Source: Mageeibacillus sp. UBA5442
GTDB lineage: Bacteria; Bacillota; Clostridia; Saccharofermentanales; DTU023
Reading direction: 5' to 3'
Assembly: GCA_002427475.1 (NCBI GenBank)
Contig: DIRG01000095.1
Location: 1 to 7,005 of the forward strand
DNA: 7,005 nucleotides
Made by a program: the position numbers and the translations under genes. A model generated the notes under the pieces. That model had not been told where the DNA came from, did not search any database, and saw only the letters and a program-made list of their open reading frames with translations. This document shows, one piece after another, positions 5,320 to 7,005 of this stretch (within the stretch, counting starts at the first letter, position 1; each line of letters opens with the position of its first letter).

Positions 5320-7005
5320 CTAAAACATAGCCTCCGGTACCCAGAGTAGAGCAAAGGCCTTGACAGTAACGTCACGCTTTAGCGGTTTAATCAGGACTGT
5401 TTCTACATTATCGGAGGCATTGTCATAGACAGCGGCCAGTTCAACTAGAGCTTCTTCCATTTCGGCATCGAGCTCCGTTTTTTCGTCAACTAGACGTTTC
5501 AAGGCATCTTCTGCGCGCACAATGTCTTCCGACTGCCTTTTGCTGCGGCTGGCACTCTTGGCAGCTGTGCCTGCTCTTCCTACTGAAGACTGAGTCACCA
5601 GTGATTTGCCAAGCAAAGCTCCCAGAACGGCCGAGCCGAAGGAGATAGCAGTCTGTCTCTTGGCATCCTTGGCCTGCTCTGTCTCACGGTCAACTTTTTC
5701 CTCTGCCTTGATTATTTTGCCTTCAAGCGAGCGCTGCTTTTTTTCGTACTGATCACGTAGCTTATCCAAGGCAGCATCGCGTTCTTCGCGGGCAGCCATC
5801 TGTACCCGAGCAGCGAAATCGCCCTGGCTCTCTCCCGGCTCCGAGTACATCTTCAGTTCTTTGTGCAAGAAATAGTCGAGAGAATCGTTGCGGTAGGCGT
5901 AGTCAACTGCTTGTCGCTGCCATTGAGTGAAACTCGTTTTCTTGCGAGCTTCAGCCGACAGTGCTGCATAGGTAGCACCCTGCGGCGGCTGATCTTCGCT
6001 TTCAATTTCTTGCGGTTCAAAGACTTGCGAATTGCTCCAGTCTACCGGGACTAGGCCATCGCTAAGCGGAGTAACGCGAACTATTTCGCGATCCTTGCTG
6101 ATAGCATGTTTTTCGTTCACATAATGGATTGTAAAATAAGCGAGCAAGGCCGGAACGTACTTTCCGCCTATTGCCGTCGTATCGTGCAAGTAATGTACGG
6201 GGATGCCTGCTGCGGGCAGCGGAGCCTGCGTGATCTGACCGCTCTGAATTTCGACTTCAGCGGGCTTCGTATCGTCCGACGTTTCCCCGGCAACTTGCTC
6301 CACTGTTTCACTTGCAGCAACGCTCCCGCTCGGCTCAAGATCGCCCGCAGTCGGACGAGCGAGCAAAGCAGTTTGCTCTCTGCTCAAAGGTCCTGCCAGA
6401 TAGGACATGCAGAACCTAGTCGTAAATAAGGTCGGTTCTTTCTCTGAAGGCCGGCGGACGAGAAATTGCCTTTTCTCCAGATTAGCAATTGTTCCGGACA
6501 GGCTAGAGCGTTCAAGTCCGACGTGAGCGGTGTCAACCATGCCATCCAACAGACGTGAACGGTCTCGCTCGGTGGTAAGGCGACCAATAAACCAAGTGCC
6601 GATATTCGAAAGACCTTTGTAATCGAGGTCGGCCGGGTTTTGAGTGGCTAAGACGAGCCCCAAGCCATAAGCACGCGCTTGTTTCAGTAAAGTCAAGAGC
6701 GGTAGCTTGGATGGAGGATTGGCAACGGGCGGGAAATAGCCGAAAATCTCATCCATGTAAAACAAAGCTCTGAGGCTGTCGGTACCTTCCTTGCTGCGCA
6801 TCCAGCTGATCATCTGGTTTAAGAGTAGCGTCACGAAGAACATACGCTCAGCTTCTGAAAGGTGCGAAATTGAGAGAATCGACAGTTTCGGTTTACCCTC
6901 TGCCGTGTAGAGCAGCCTGTCAATGTTCAGTTCTTCGCCCTGCAAAAAGCTGGCGAAAGAGGGTGATGCCAAAATGGAATTCAACTGCAAAGCCAGTTCG
7001 AAGCG
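5320..7005 (-). CDS. HerA/FtsK-like ATPase with coiled-coil tail, C-terminal part (partial)
   Basis: The frame is open to the right edge, so the N-terminus and Walker A are missing; 561 residues are visible, numbered here from the edge. Walker B is ALFYMDEIFG (80-89, D85 E86), followed by PPSKLPLLTLLKQARAYGLGLVLATQNPADLDYKGLSNIGTWFIGRL (97-143), typical of HerA/FtsK-superfamily translocases, with Q122 as a likely sensor, and the Arg-rich TTERDRSRLLDGM (144-156). A low-complexity acidic linker (about 216-265) leads to an alpha/beta region, then a long charged coiled coil (401-450), a Gly/Ala-rich hydrophobic segment (451-485), a second coiled coil (486-527) and a beta-rich end finishing WVPEAMF. 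Similar uncharacterised ATPases occur in scattered bacteria, and I know no assigned function. The TTG at 6990 is not needed as a start because coding continues upstream. Confidence 0.88.
   Translation of the reverse strand, partial: RFELALQLNSILASPSFASFLQGEELNIDRLLYTAEGKPKLSILSISHLSEAERMFFVTLLLNQMISWMRSKEGTDSLRALFYMDEIFGYFPPVANPPSKLPLLTLLKQARAYGLGLVLATQNPADLDYKGLSNIGTWFIGRLTTERDRSRLLDGMVDTAHVGLERSSLSGTIANLEKRQFLVRRPSEKEPTLFTTRFCMSYLAGPLSREQTALLARPTAGDLEPSGSVAASETVEQVAGETSDDTKPAEVEIQSGQITQAPLPAAGIPVHYLHDTTAIGGKYVPALLAYFTIHYVNEKHAISKDREIVRVTPLSDGLVPVDWSNSQVFEPQEIESEDQPPQGATYAALSAEARKKTSFTQWQRQAVDYAYRNDSLDYFLHKELKMYSEPGESQGDFAARVQMAAREERDAALDKLRDQYEKKQRSLEGKIIKAEEKVDRETEQAKDAKRQTAISFGSAVLGALLGKSLVTQSSVGRAGTAAKSASRSKRQSEDIVRAEDALKRLVDEKTELDAEMEEALVELAAVYDNASDNVETVLIKPLKRDVTVKAFALLWVPEAMF

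Noticed and set aside
5863..6429. Two + strand open frames (5863-6054 and 6106-6429) opposite the ATPase gene
   Set aside because: Cysteine- and arginine-rich translations without recognisable domains, antisense to a well-supported coding region.

Overview
The window looks like a core chromosomal segment of a Bacillota (Firmicutes) bacterium, most likely a clostridial lineage. Two conserved gene orders support this. One is dnaX-ebfC(ybaB)-recR on the + strand. The other is mazG-rqcP(yabO)-divIC on the - strand, which matches the B. subtilis yabN-yabO-(yabP-yabQ)-divIC neighbourhood with the two sporulation genes missing. RqcP and a DivIC-type protein point to Bacillota rather than Proteobacteria. 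Strong Shine-Dalgarno sequences precede most translation units. G+C content looks moderate in the genes, with AT-rich intergenic spacers. Genus cannot be read from this window.

Layout. Positions 3-2445 (+) read as one run: the 3' end of dnaX, then ebfC, recR and pepT, with junctions of -1, 3 and 5 nt. A strong bidirectional terminator hairpin (2475-2506) separates pepT from the convergent - strand group divIC (2525-2833), rqcP (2976-3224) and mazG (3235-4086). A 180-nt divergent intergenic region (4087-4266) carries a good -10 element on each strand and feeds mazG (-) and lplA (+, 4267-5319). lplA is convergent with, and directly abuts, a large - strand gene (5320 to beyond 7005). That gene encodes the C-terminal part of a HerA/FtsK-like ATPase of unknown role.

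How the genes work together. dnaX, ebfC and recR form a replication, nucleoid and recombination-repair module: clamp-loader subunit, DNA-binding protein, and RecFOR-pathway factor. pepT adds cytosolic tripeptide breakdown. The mazG-rqcP-divIC group combines nucleotide-pool sanitation, ribosome-associated quality control and septum formation, a conserved neighbourhood rather than one pathway. lplA scavenges lipoate for 2-oxoacid dehydrogenases or glycine cleavage, but none of its substrate proteins is in view. The ATPase is the least understood gene: Walker B and later ATPase motifs are visible, followed by a low-complexity linker and a coiled-coil/glycine-rich/coiled-coil tail. Its Walker A half lies beyond the right edge.

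I found no tRNA, rRNA, CRISPR array, insertion sequence, attachment site or phage gene. Most of the window is ordinary core genome. The best candidates for novelty are the ATPase tail, the Arg-Gly-rich leader on EbfC, and the zero-gap lplA/ATPase junction.
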